A stretch of 64,000 nucleotides of DNA. Origin: Dyadobacter sp. 3J3 (GTDB taxonomy: Bacteria; Bacteroidota; Bacteroidia; Cytophagales; Spirosomataceae). The stretch lies in the NCBI RefSeq assembly GCF_009801115.1, contig NZ_VTOL01000008.1, forward strand, positions 345,883 to 409,882. Direction: 5' to 3'. The position numbers and the translations under genes are program-made. Below, in pieces: positions 52,173-58,957 of the stretch. Positions within the stretch are counted from its first letter, which is position 1. Each line of letters starts with the position of its first letter. The notes under the pieces are model-generated. The model saw only the letters and a program-made list of their open reading frames with translations, was not told where the DNA came from and searched no databases.

Positions 52173-52202
52173 TTGTTGTATTTGAAAAATACAGTAGCTT
52201 TG
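52173..52202 (+). promoter_or_regulatory. Promoter TTG-N19-TAGCTTTG for the LysM protein gene
   Basis: TTG at 52173-52175 is followed after 19 bases by TAGCTTTG at 52195-52202, an exact match to the Bacteroidota -33/-7 pattern. Transcription would begin near 52206, which gives a leader of about 43 bases before ATG 52249. Confidence 0.6.
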
Positions 52203-52248
52203 AACTCAATAGTTAAACTTTTTTTACACACAAAAAACAAATTTTACA

Positions 52249-52707
52249 ATGGGACTAATGTCATTTTTTCAGGGAGTAGGAGAAAAAATTTTCCACAAAG
52301 AGGCAGCAGCAGCTCCGACGCCGGAGACAGAACCACTTCGTGCCAGCGCTCTTTTAGCTCACGTGAAGCAACTTGGATTGGCATACAATTCCCTTTCTGT
52401 AAAAACTTCTACCGATACTGTAACGATTGAAGGCGAAGTTGCAAAACAGGAAGATGCAGAAAAAATCGCTCTTGCTGTTGGTAATGTTGAAGGAGTTAAA
52501 ATTGTAGACAACAGATTAAAGGTGGCTATACCGGCTCCGGAAGCTACTTATCATACAGTTGTAAAAGGAGATACACTTTCTCTGATCGCCAAAGCTGTTT
52601 ACGGAGACATGATGAAATATCCTATCATCTTCGAAGCTAACAAACCAATGCTGACCCACCCTGATAAAATTTATCCAGGACAGGTTTTACGTATTCCGGC
52701 ACTTTAA
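52249..52707 (+). CDS. BON-LysM domain protein (Kbp/YgaU-like)
   Basis: A 152-residue protein. A short N-terminal region MGLMSFFQGVGEKIFHKEA leads into a BON domain (about 40-95, VKTSTDTVTIEGEVAKQEDAEK is its core) and a C-terminal LysM domain (about 100-150, YHTVVKGDTLSLIAKAVYGD ... ANKPMLTHPDKIYPGQVLRIP). No signal peptide is present. The arrangement and size match E. coli Kbp (YgaU), a potassium-binding protein; K+ binding here is by analogy. It is transcribed alone between a good promoter and a strong terminator. Confidence 0.9.
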   Translation: MGLMSFFQGVGEKIFHKEAAAAPTPETEPLRASALLAHVKQLGLAYNSLSVKTSTDTVTIEGEVAKQEDAEKIALAVGNVEGVKIVDNRLKVAIPAPEATYHTVVKGDTLSLIAKAVYGDMMKYPIIFEANKPMLTHPDKIYPGQVLRIPAL

Positions 52708-52742
52708 TTAGCTGTTGGCTTTTAGGAGTTAGCTTTTAGCAT

Positions 52743-52781
52743 AAAAAAAATGACAACCCTTTCAGGTTGTCATTTTTTTAT
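52743..52781. terminator. Bidirectional rho-independent terminator
   Basis: AAAAAAAATGACAACC (52743-52758) pairs with GGTTGTCATTTTTTTT (from 52765), with a CTTTCA loop. It lies between the convergent LysM gene and the ribosomal protein operon and can serve both. Confidence 0.9.
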
Positions 52782-52799
52782 ATCGAAGAAGACTAATAA

Positions 52800-53246
52800 T
52801 TAATCTTCTGCTGCGATTACGTTCAAAGTTACTTTGTGTTTCACTTCTTTGTGTAGATCGATAAGCGCCGAATAAGTACCAACCGATTTTACATCATCAA
52901 CAGTAATTTTCTTACGGTCGATATCAAAACCTTTTGATTTAAGTACATCAGCTACCTGAGTGTTGGTAACACGTCCGAAAATACGACCGCTTTCTCCAAC
53001 CACAGTACGAATGTCGATTATTAAATCGCCGATTGCTGCTGCGATATCTTCTGCATCTTTCTTAAGCTTTTCAGCTTTGTGAGATGCCTGACGTACGTTT
53101 TCAGCAACGATTTTACGATTAGAGTCATTAGCCAATAAGGCAAAACCCTGCGGAATAAGGTAGTTACGACCGAAACCCGCTTTTACGTTTACGATGTCGT
53201 TCTTATAACCTACTCCGGCAATATCAGTTATTAGTATGATTTCCAT
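52800..53246 (-). CDS. rplI: 50S ribosomal protein L9
   Basis: A 148-residue protein of normal length. The N-terminal domain has MEIILITDIAGVGYKNDIVNVK and GFGRNYLIPQGFALLA, the L9 signature, and is joined by a long helix (about 45-80) to the C-terminal domain (IFGRVTNTQVADVLKSKG). It is the last gene of the rpsF-rpsR-rplI operon, 20 bases after rpsR, and ends before the shared terminator. Confidence 0.98.
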   Translation of the reverse strand: MEIILITDIAGVGYKNDIVNVKAGFGRNYLIPQGFALLANDSNRKIVAENVRQASHKAEKLKKDAEDIAAAIGDLIIDIRTVVGESGRIFGRVTNTQVADVLKSKGFDIDRKKITVDDVKSVGTYSALIDLHKEVKHKVTLNVIAAED

Positions 53247-53266
53247 TGATAGTATCTCTTTCTATT

Positions 53267-53518
53267 TTATTTCAATTGATCAGCAACAAAAGGCAATAAT
53301 GCCAAATGACGTGCTCTTTTAATTGCCTGAGATACTTTACGCTGGTATTTCAAGCTTGTACCTGTAAGACGACGTGGCAAGATCTTTCCTTGCTCATTTA
53401 CAAGTTTCAACAAAAAGTCAGGATTCTTGTAATCAATGTACTTGATGCCTGCTTTCTTAAAGCGGCAATATTTTTTGCGGTTGATGTTTTTTTCAACCGG
53501 TTCGTTTACGAGTGACAT
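53267..53518 (-). CDS. rpsR: 30S ribosomal protein S18
   Basis: An 83-residue S18 protein. The family core KYCRFKKAGIKYIDYKNPDF and RRLTGTSLKYQRKVSQAIKR is intact, followed by ARHLALLPFV. It binds S6 and 16S rRNA in the platform of the small subunit. It sits 3 bases after rpsF, in the conserved order rpsF-rpsR-rplI; no ssb gene is inserted. Confidence 0.98.
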   Translation of the reverse strand: MSLVNEPVEKNINRKKYCRFKKAGIKYIDYKNPDFLLKLVNEQGKILPRRLTGTSLKYQRKVSQAIKRARHLALLPFVADQLK

Positions 53519-53521
53519 AGC

Positions 53522-53899
53522 TTATGCTTCGGTTTTAGATTCAGTTGTTTCTTCCTTCTTTCTGCCAATCAGACCTTTACGTTTTTTCTCGTTGTAAGCA
53601 AGAGAATCTTTGTCAAGGGCGATCGTTAAAAAACGCATAATGCGTTCGTCACGACGGAATTCTGTTTCCAAAACATCAACAACGACTCCGGCTTCCGCCG
53701 AATACTCAAACACATTGTAATAACCTGTGTTTTTCTTTTGGATGGGGTAGGCTAGCTTACGCAATCCCCAGTTTTCTTCGTGTACAAGCGTACCACCATT
53801 CTCAGTGATAAGCGTACGGAATTTTTCAACGGCGTCCCTCATCTGAGCCTCAGACAAGATGGGAGTTAGAATGAACACCGTTTCATACTGCTTAGACAT
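53522..53899 (-). CDS. rpsF: 30S ribosomal protein S6
   Basis: I choose ATG 53897-53899 (125 residues), because MSKQYETVFILTPILSEAQ is the normal S6 start; the frame is open to 53938, but the extra 13 codons lie in the leader hairpin region. GLRKLAYPIQKKNTGYYNVF and RDERIMRFLTIALDKDS are the S6 signatures. The C-terminal Lys/Glu-rich tail (EEKTKEA-like) is typical of longer forms. It starts the operon with rpsR and rplI, downstream of a promoter embedded in the upstream gene's terminator. Confidence 0.98.
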   Translation of the reverse strand: MSKQYETVFILTPILSEAQMRDAVEKFRTLITENGGTLVHEENWGLRKLAYPIQKKNTGYYNVFEYSAEAGVVVDVLETEFRRDERIMRFLTIALDKDSLAYNEKKRKGLIGRKKEETTESKTEA

Positions 53900-53933
53900 A
53901 CGGCAAATATTTAAATATAAATTGAATTTGATT

Positions 53934-53964
53934 CTCATTATGTTCTACTGGAACCAATAATGAG
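53934..53964 (-). promoter_or_regulatory. Hairpin at the predicted 5' end of the rpsF mRNA
   Basis: On the minus strand the sequence reads CTCATTAT, TG, GTTC, CAGTA, GAAC, ATAATGAG: an 8-bp outer stem (53957-53964 with 53934-53941), a 2-base bulge, a 4-bp inner stem and a 5-base loop. The predicted transcription start (from the -7 box at 53969-53976) falls at about 53962-53965, so the mRNA would begin with this hairpin. It may be the S6/S18 autoregulatory leader or an RNA-stabilising 5' fold; I do not see the CCG motif known for S6:S18 leaders, so the role is uncertain. Confidence 0.5.
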
Positions 53965-53968
53965 GGTG

Positions 53969-53999
53969 CAAAAATAGGGCTTGGAATTGAGAATTCCAA
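53969..53999 (-). promoter_or_regulatory. rpsF operon promoter TTG-N20-TATTTTTG
   Basis: The plus strand reads CAAAAATA at 53969-53976 (minus TATTTTTG, an exact TAnnTTTG) and CAA at 53997-53999 (minus TTG) with 20 bases between. The whole promoter overlaps the terminator stem of the upstream gene. Confidence 0.6.
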
Positions 54000-54008
54000 G
54001 CCCTATTT
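53972..54008 (-). terminator. Strong terminator hairpin with 17-bp perfect stem
   Basis: AAATAGGGCTTGGAATT (53972-53988) and AATTCCAAGCCCTATTT (53992-54008) form a perfect 17-bp stem with a 3-base loop, followed on the minus strand by a T-run. It lies 30 bases after the stop of the coiled-coil gene (54039), whose transcript it would end. Confidence 0.88.
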
Positions 54009-54038
54009 GTATTTATCAGAAAGTTAGTCAGTTACGGA

Positions 54039-54980
54039 TTACTTAACCGTGAAATCTCCCTGTCCAATCTTGAATCCTTCACTATAAACTTCGATTGCAT
54101 ATTTACCGTCTTTCATTGGAATTCCACCCCGGCCATAAAAAATATCAACCTGCTGACGGCTGTTAGAGAAATTTACAGTTTGTTTTGAACTGTAAATCAC
54201 TTCCTTTCCATTATAGCTAAATGCACCTGAACCGGTTGCCATATCCGAAAGTACCGCACCATCCGGATCGAGAATACGCAGATAAATATCCTTTTCATTT
54301 TGTTTGGCAACTGCATTTTCACCCAGTTTAAAGCTAACACGCAGTTTATCAATTCTTTTTGCCTTGAATTTATCACCATCACGTTCTTTTCCTTTTGCAG
54401 AAACGGCATGGATTGTAAGCTCTTCCGTACGTAAAGCGGAAGCCAAAGTTACTTTTTCTGCCAGTTCGCGGTTTTGAGCCGAATAATTGTTGACGGAATC
54501 ATTTAATAACTGCTTTTCAGACTCCAAACCTGTAACCTGCTGGCTCAGTTCCTGGTTTTTGTTTATTACTATGCCTAACTCCTCACGCAGATTAGCGATT
54601 TCAGTATCCTTTTGTGATAAAACATTTTCATAAGATTTAATCTTCTTATTGAAATTTGAAGCTGAGAAATTGTTAACATTTTTCAATTCTTCCTTGTCTT
54701 TTTCAAGTTGTTTTTTCAACTCTATCAAAGAATCCACACTACCACCTAATTGCTGAATTTCGGCGATTTTTGTATCCAGTTCAGCAGATATTGAATCAAG
54801 TTTCGTTTTGGTAAATAAAACTTCTTCGGTTTTTGCAGTAATAATATCGTCTTTAACTCTATTTTCCTGTTTTTCGTGATATATAAAATAAACAAGTACC
54901 AAATTAAGCAATGCTAAAACGGCCAGAGCAGCCCATAGAAGAGTTTTCCGATCTTGCTTTTGTTCTTGATTATAGTCCAT
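54039..54980 (-). CDS. Coiled-coil membrane-anchored protein of unknown function
   Basis: A 313-residue protein. One membrane helix at about 13-34 (LLWAALAVLALLNLVLVYFIY) is followed by a long coiled coil (about 45-180; heptad-rich, e.g. TKTKLDSISAELDTKIAEIQQL), then a compact C-terminal beta-rich domain (about 190-313, KLRVSFKLGENAVAKQNEKD). It resembles proteins of Bacteroidota that tether a periplasmic beta domain to the inner membrane through a coiled coil; I do not know a function. It is transcribed alone, and its terminator overlaps the rpsF promoter. Confidence 0.7.
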   Translation of the reverse strand: MDYNQEQKQDRKTLLWAALAVLALLNLVLVYFIYHEKQENRVKDDIITAKTEEVLFTKTKLDSISAELDTKIAEIQQLGGSVDSLIELKKQLEKDKEELKNVNNFSASNFNKKIKSYENVLSQKDTEIANLREELGIVINKNQELSQQVTGLESEKQLLNDSVNNYSAQNRELAEKVTLASALRTEELTIHAVSAKGKERDGDKFKAKRIDKLRVSFKLGENAVAKQNEKDIYLRILDPDGAVLSDMATGSGAFSYNGKEVIYSSKQTVNFSNSRQQVDIFYGRGGIPMKDGKYAIEVYSEGFKIGQGDFTVK

Positions 54981-55120
54981 AAAGAGAGTTAATTTTTTAA
55001 TTAGTTGGTAAAAGAACTATGTTTTTTTCAATTTTGAAATAAGTTAAGCCTGATTTGTCAAAACCAAGGCTCAAATATTCGGTGTAAATTATTCATTATC
55101 AAAAATTTTATATAAATATA

Positions 55121-55783
55121 ATGCCTGAAATTGCTCAAAACATCAAGCAAATTGAAGATCAGTTACAACAAAAAGCAAGATTAATTGCTGTAACAAAAAC
55201 CAAACCAATTGAGGTTCTCGAAGAAACCTATCAGGCAGGATTCCGTCGTTTTGGTGAAAACAAAGTTCAGGAAATGACCGCAAAGTACGAAGTTTTACCC
55301 AAAGATATCGAATGGCATATGATTGGCCACTTACAATCCAACAAGGTAAAATACATGGCGCCTTATGTTTCCATGATTCATTCGGTTGATAATTTCAAAC
55401 TTTTAAAAGAGATCAATAAGGAGGCTGCAAAAAACAATCGTGTTATTGACTGTCTTCTTCAAATATTTATAGCGGAAGAAGAAACGAAATTCGGTCTTTC
55501 CGATGAGGAAGCAAAAGAGATACTGGAATCTGAAGCATTGCCTTCACTTACCAATATCCGCATCGTTGGTTTGATGGGCATGGCTTCCAATTCTGATGAC
55601 GAAGAAAAAGTACGCCTGGAATTCCGTCATTTGAAAACGCTGTTTGATTCGTTTAAAACCTATGAAAAAGCGAACGTCAAAATGCAAGAAATTTCCATGG
55701 GCATGAGCGGAGATTTTCTGCTTGCAGTGGAAGAAGGGAGTACGCTTGTAAGAGTTGGCAGTGCTATTTTCGGAGCAAGATAA
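55121..55783 (+). CDS. YggS/PROSC-family PLP-binding protein
   Basis: A 220-residue fold-type III PLP protein. PLP-binding Lys lies in ARLIAVTKTKPIEVL, and the family motifs FGENKVQEM and WHMIGHLQSNKVKYM follow; the C-terminal part contains SMGMSGDFLLAVEEGSTLVRVGSAIFG. YggS-type proteins keep PLP homeostasis and act as PLP carriers without a known catalytic reaction. It is divergent from the coiled-coil gene. Its terminator overlaps the 3' end of the convergent GT9 gene. Confidence 0.95.
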   Translation: MPEIAQNIKQIEDQLQQKARLIAVTKTKPIEVLEETYQAGFRRFGENKVQEMTAKYEVLPKDIEWHMIGHLQSNKVKYMAPYVSMIHSVDNFKLLKEINKEAAKNNRVIDCLLQIFIAEEETKFGLSDEEAKEILESEALPSLTNIRIVGLMGMASNSDDEEKVRLEFRHLKTLFDSFKTYEKANVKMQEISMGMSGDFLLAVEEGSTLVRVGSAIFGAR

Positions 55784-55793
55784 TTAGTGATTT

Positions 55794-55838
55794 ATTTTAA
55801 AGAGAGAATTTCATATTCTTTTATTCTCTCTTTAAAAT
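55794..55838. terminator. Inverted repeat overlapping the 3' end of the convergent GT9 gene
   Basis: ATTTTAAAGAGAGAAT (55794-55809) and ATTCTCTCTTTAAAAT (55823-55838) form a 16-bp stem with a 13-base loop. The right arm lies within the last codons of the GT9 gene on the other strand, so this terminator for the YggS gene is partly coding. It probably also ends the GT9 transcript. Confidence 0.7.
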
Positions 55839-56882
55839 AGCTTTATTAAGTACATTCGCCGTTTTTTCCTTTACAAATTCAAAAGAAAGTTCTGAACACA
55901 TTTTTCCTTCCTGACGTACAAAAAACGCATTTTCCTGTCGCCCGTAACTTCCCGAATATGGATTGTAAGATGGAAATGCTCCCAAAGATCCCATTAAAAT
56001 AACGCCTGTGGTGCCTACCGCATTTGCCAAATGAGACGGGCCACTATCCAGGCCAATGAAAAAATCTGCCCTTTTTATAACTTCTGCGGTTTCTAAAATA
56101 GACAATTGTCCGCATAGATTTCTGTAATCCGGCTCTTTCGTTATTAAGTTACTTTTCAGCCCAATTTCAACAATTTTGAAAGAATAATTTTCAACAAGCC
56201 AGCTTACAAGTTCATCCCAACGCTGTGCTGGCCAATCCTTTGGCGCATAGTTGGACTGACAATGAATAACGATGAATTTTTCAGGCAAGAGCAAAGAATC
56301 AACTTTTTGGCGATGCTGTTCCTGCAAATATAATCTGGGCTGATCATCGGCCGGAAAAGGTGTTTTACTATCAATTAAATCGGCGGTCTGAGCAAACACC
56401 TCCAGTAAATTACCGAAATTAAAATAAGTACTTACATTAATCCCTTTGCGATCCGCAATCGGATTATCAAGAAAAACCTGGCATTTTGCGCAATGATTAT
56501 TATTGCTGAATTGGAGCGGATAAATCTTGTCAAAAACATTTTTTTCAAATAAAAGCCTTCGTTGGGTTACACAAAATTCGCCGAAAGTTTCATCCACAGA
56601 AGGATTAAAATCGATCAATTCATGATAGGATGTCTTTACAAACCAGACAATATGGGCATTTGGATGCAGTGACCGCACATATCTGCTTATCGGCTCAGCA
56701 GCCACTATATCGCCAAAATGTTCCGTTCTGACAATCGCAATAAGCTCCTGACCTTCTGTAAATTTTGCTTTTTTGTTTTTAAAATAAATCCAGGCCTGAT
56801 AGGCCAGCAAATGAGCTTTAAAAATATGTGAATACTTAAAATAGCGGTGTGTCCAAAGCTGCCTGAAACGTTCTATTGTCAT
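55821..56882 (-). CDS. Glycosyltransferase family 9 protein (heptosyltransferase-like)
   Basis: A 353-residue GT-B enzyme of the ADP-heptose:LPS heptosyltransferase family. N-terminal AIVRTEHFGDIVAAEPISRYVRSLHPNA, middle VIHCQSNYAPKDWPAQRW, and C-terminal FFIGLDSGPSHLANAVGTTG with the conserved Asp-Ser-Gly-Pro. A four-Cys feature CxxC occurs at HCAKCQVF. It would add a heptose or related sugar to LPS core or another surface glycan; the exact acceptor is unknown. It is an isolated gene, not in an LPS operon here. Confidence 0.9.
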   Translation of the reverse strand: MTIERFRQLWTHRYFKYSHIFKAHLLAYQAWIYFKNKKAKFTEGQELIAIVRTEHFGDIVAAEPISRYVRSLHPNAHIVWFVKTSYHELIDFNPSVDETFGEFCVTQRRLLFEKNVFDKIYPLQFSNNNHCAKCQVFLDNPIADRKGINVSTYFNFGNLLEVFAQTADLIDSKTPFPADDQPRLYLQEQHRQKVDSLLLPEKFIVIHCQSNYAPKDWPAQRWDELVSWLVENYSFKIVEIGLKSNLITKEPDYRNLCGQLSILETAEVIKRADFFIGLDSGPSHLANAVGTTGVILMGSLGAFPSYNPYSGSYGRQENAFFVRQEGKMCSELSFEFVKEKTANVLNKAILKRE

Positions 56883-57038
56883 TTTGTAATCTTTTCCCGG
56901 GTACTATATTTCAAGATTGTAGATTCTGACTGCAAGTTAAAATAAATTTTCATCAAAGAGTTGGTTGCCCCTATTCTCAAACCTAACTTTGCCCATAGTC
57001 ATCTCGACAAAATAGCTAACTTTCAACTATCAAAACAT

Positions 57039-57416
57039 ATGAAATTCATAATTCAGGCAGGCGGTATTTTTGGTGCATTAGCCGTAGCACTTGGTGCTTT
57101 TGGCGCTCACGCGTTAAAGGGAATGCTTGAAGCTTCCGGCAGAATGGACACATTTGAAACAGCAGTAAAATATCAGTTTTATCACGCTCTGGCTATGGTT
57201 TTAGTAGGACTTTTGTTGCAGCGGGCGGGAGATGATGCAGTAAAATTATTAGGCTGGTCAGGTCACGCTTTCATTTTTGGCGTTATCATTTTCTCTGGAT
57301 CTTTGTACGCCATCTGTTTCACTGGGATTACAAAATTCGGCGCAATAGCTCCGATAGGCGGTTTGCTCCTCATTGTGGGATGGATATTGCTGGTTATGGC
57401 AGCTGGAAAACTTTAA
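57039..57416 (+). CDS. DUF423 family membrane protein
   Basis: A 125-residue protein; I choose ATG 57039, where MKFIIQAGGIFGALAVALGAFGAHALKG begins the domain. The extended frame from 56961 has no coding character. The DUF423 hallmarks GAFGAHALKGML and YQFYHALAMVLVGLL are present, with four membrane helices in total. Function unknown; homologues are small inner-membrane proteins found widely. It is followed directly by a 12-copy heptanucleotide array. Confidence 0.92.
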   Translation: MKFIIQAGGIFGALAVALGAFGAHALKGMLEASGRMDTFETAVKYQFYHALAMVLVGLLLQRAGDDAVKLLGWSGHAFIFGVIIFSGSLYAICFTGITKFGAIAPIGGLLLIVGWILLVMAAGKL

Positions 57417-57417
57417 C

Positions 57418-57501
57418 TTAATGGTTAATGGTTAATGGTTAATGGTTAATGGTTAATGGTTAATGGTTAATGGTTAATGGTTAATGGTTAATGGTTAATG
57501 G
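57418..57501. repeat. Twelve perfect tandem copies of TTAATGG
   Basis: The 84 bases are exactly 12 head-to-tail copies of the 7-mer TTAATGG, starting at the DUF423 stop codon and ending in GGGAGAG. Degenerate inverted copies (CATTAACAATTAATCC, TTAACAATTAACCATTAA) lie at about 57584-57617, close to the rodA stop, so the region could fold into a cruciform or act as a terminator. It is between convergent genes and in no reading frame. Confidence 0.95.
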
Positions 57502-57622
57502 GAGAGTCTGTTACGCTAAAATAAGTTCAGTGTTTTCTGAAAAAATCAAAATAACTTTATCGGCCAATTACTATTTCTATCCATCATTAACAATTAATCC
57601 TTAACAATTAACCATTAAAAAT

Positions 57623-58906
57623 TTATCCTCTCGAAAGAGTAAACGGTCTCTGCGCATCTATCTTTAAAAAGATAAATAGCAATACAGAAAACGACCATAG
57701 TGAAGATCCTCCATAACTGAAAAACGGCAGAGGGATTCCAATAACGGGCATCAAGCCGATTGTCATTCCGACATTCACCAGAAAGTGGAAAAAGAAAATC
57801 CCGGCGACGCAATAGCCGTAAACACGTGCAAACCTGCTACGCTGACGCTCTGCCAAAATAACTAAGCGGGAAATCAATAATATAAAAAGTGATACCACTA
57901 CTGCTGTGCCCACAAAGCCGTGCTCCTCGCCTACTGTACAGAAAATAAAATCAGTACTCTGCTCAGGGACAAAGTCAAATTTTGTTTGTGTTCCCTGTAA
58001 AAAACCTTTCCCGGTAAACCCTCCCGAGCCAATTGCAATTTTCGACTGAATTACGTTCCAGCCAATTCCACGAGGATCAGAATCCGGATCCAAAAGTACC
58101 ATGATACGGCCTCTCTGATGTTTTTGAAGCACATTGTTCATAAAGAAATCAACACCAAAAGCAATGGAAATCATCACCAGCGCGACCAGAATCGTCGCCC
58201 ACAGGCCTCCTTGCCGTCTGGTCATTACTGGCATTAACCAAATTACAAGTCCGGCAATAAAAATAATTGCACCAGCTATATACCAGGAATTATAAAGAAG
58301 CGAAATAATAAGCAAAGCTGCTGAAACGATTCCGATTGCAGGAATAAATCCCGGCATTCCTTCACGGTATAGGATTATGGCAAAAGATGCAAAAACAAGC
58401 ATAGAACCTGTTTCATTGGACAAAAGAATCAAAACAGAGGGAAGCGCAATGATTCCAAGAATTGGATAATAATCTTTCAATTTTCGGGATAAACTGATGG
58501 CCGGATCACTTAAATATTTTGATATGGCCAAACTTACGGCAAGATTTGCAAACTGGGCTGGTTGCAATGACATGGGTCCAAATTTGATCCATGACCGGGA
58601 TCCGTTAATATTTGATCCCGCAAATAAAACGACGACCAATAGAAATATTACGATCGCATAAATGATGAACGAGAACGTTTCATAGAATTTGTAATCAATA
58701 ACTAAAATACAGATAATCAATATAAAAGTAGTACCGATCCACATAAGCTGCTTACCCGCATTGTTCGATAAATCGAAAATACTGCTATGTGTTTCCGGAT
58801 TGTAAACCGCCGCATAAATATTGACCCATCCTATCCCAAGACATGCGATATAGATCAGCACGACCATCCAATCGACATTTTTGGTTATGGGTTTTCCCTC
58901 TTCCAT
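57623..58906 (-). CDS. rodA: Rod shape-determining protein RodA (SEDS glycosyltransferase)
   Basis: A 427-residue polytopic membrane protein of the SEDS family, about ten helices. Signatures include GSRSWIKFGPMSLQPAQFANLA, the conserved FIFCTVGEEHGFVGT and the C-terminal GMTIGLMPVIGIPLPFFSYGGSSLWSF. It polymerises peptidoglycan glycan strands in the elongasome, working with PBP2. It is 51 bases downstream of the PBP2 gene, on the same strand, the classic mrdA-mrdB pair. Confidence 0.95.
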   Translation of the reverse strand: MEEGKPITKNVDWMVVLIYIACLGIGWVNIYAAVYNPETHSSIFDLSNNAGKQLMWIGTTFILIICILVIDYKFYETFSFIIYAIVIFLLVVVLFAGSNINGSRSWIKFGPMSLQPAQFANLAVSLAISKYLSDPAISLSRKLKDYYPILGIIALPSVLILLSNETGSMLVFASFAIILYREGMPGFIPAIGIVSAALLIISLLYNSWYIAGAIIFIAGLVIWLMPVMTRRQGGLWATILVALVMISIAFGVDFFMNNVLQKHQRGRIMVLLDPDSDPRGIGWNVIQSKIAIGSGGFTGKGFLQGTQTKFDFVPEQSTDFIFCTVGEEHGFVGTAVVVSLFILLISRLVILAERQRSRFARVYGYCVAGIFFFHFLVNVGMTIGLMPVIGIPLPFFSYGGSSLWSFSVLLFIFLKIDAQRPFTLSRG

Positions 58907-58957
58907 TACTTAACTTTTATACTAATGATGAATTAATGACTATCGAATCTGGTGGGA

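Noticed and set aside
57418..57501. TTAATGG array considered as a CRISPR-like array
   Set aside because: There are no spacers, the unit is only 7 bases and no cas genes are near.
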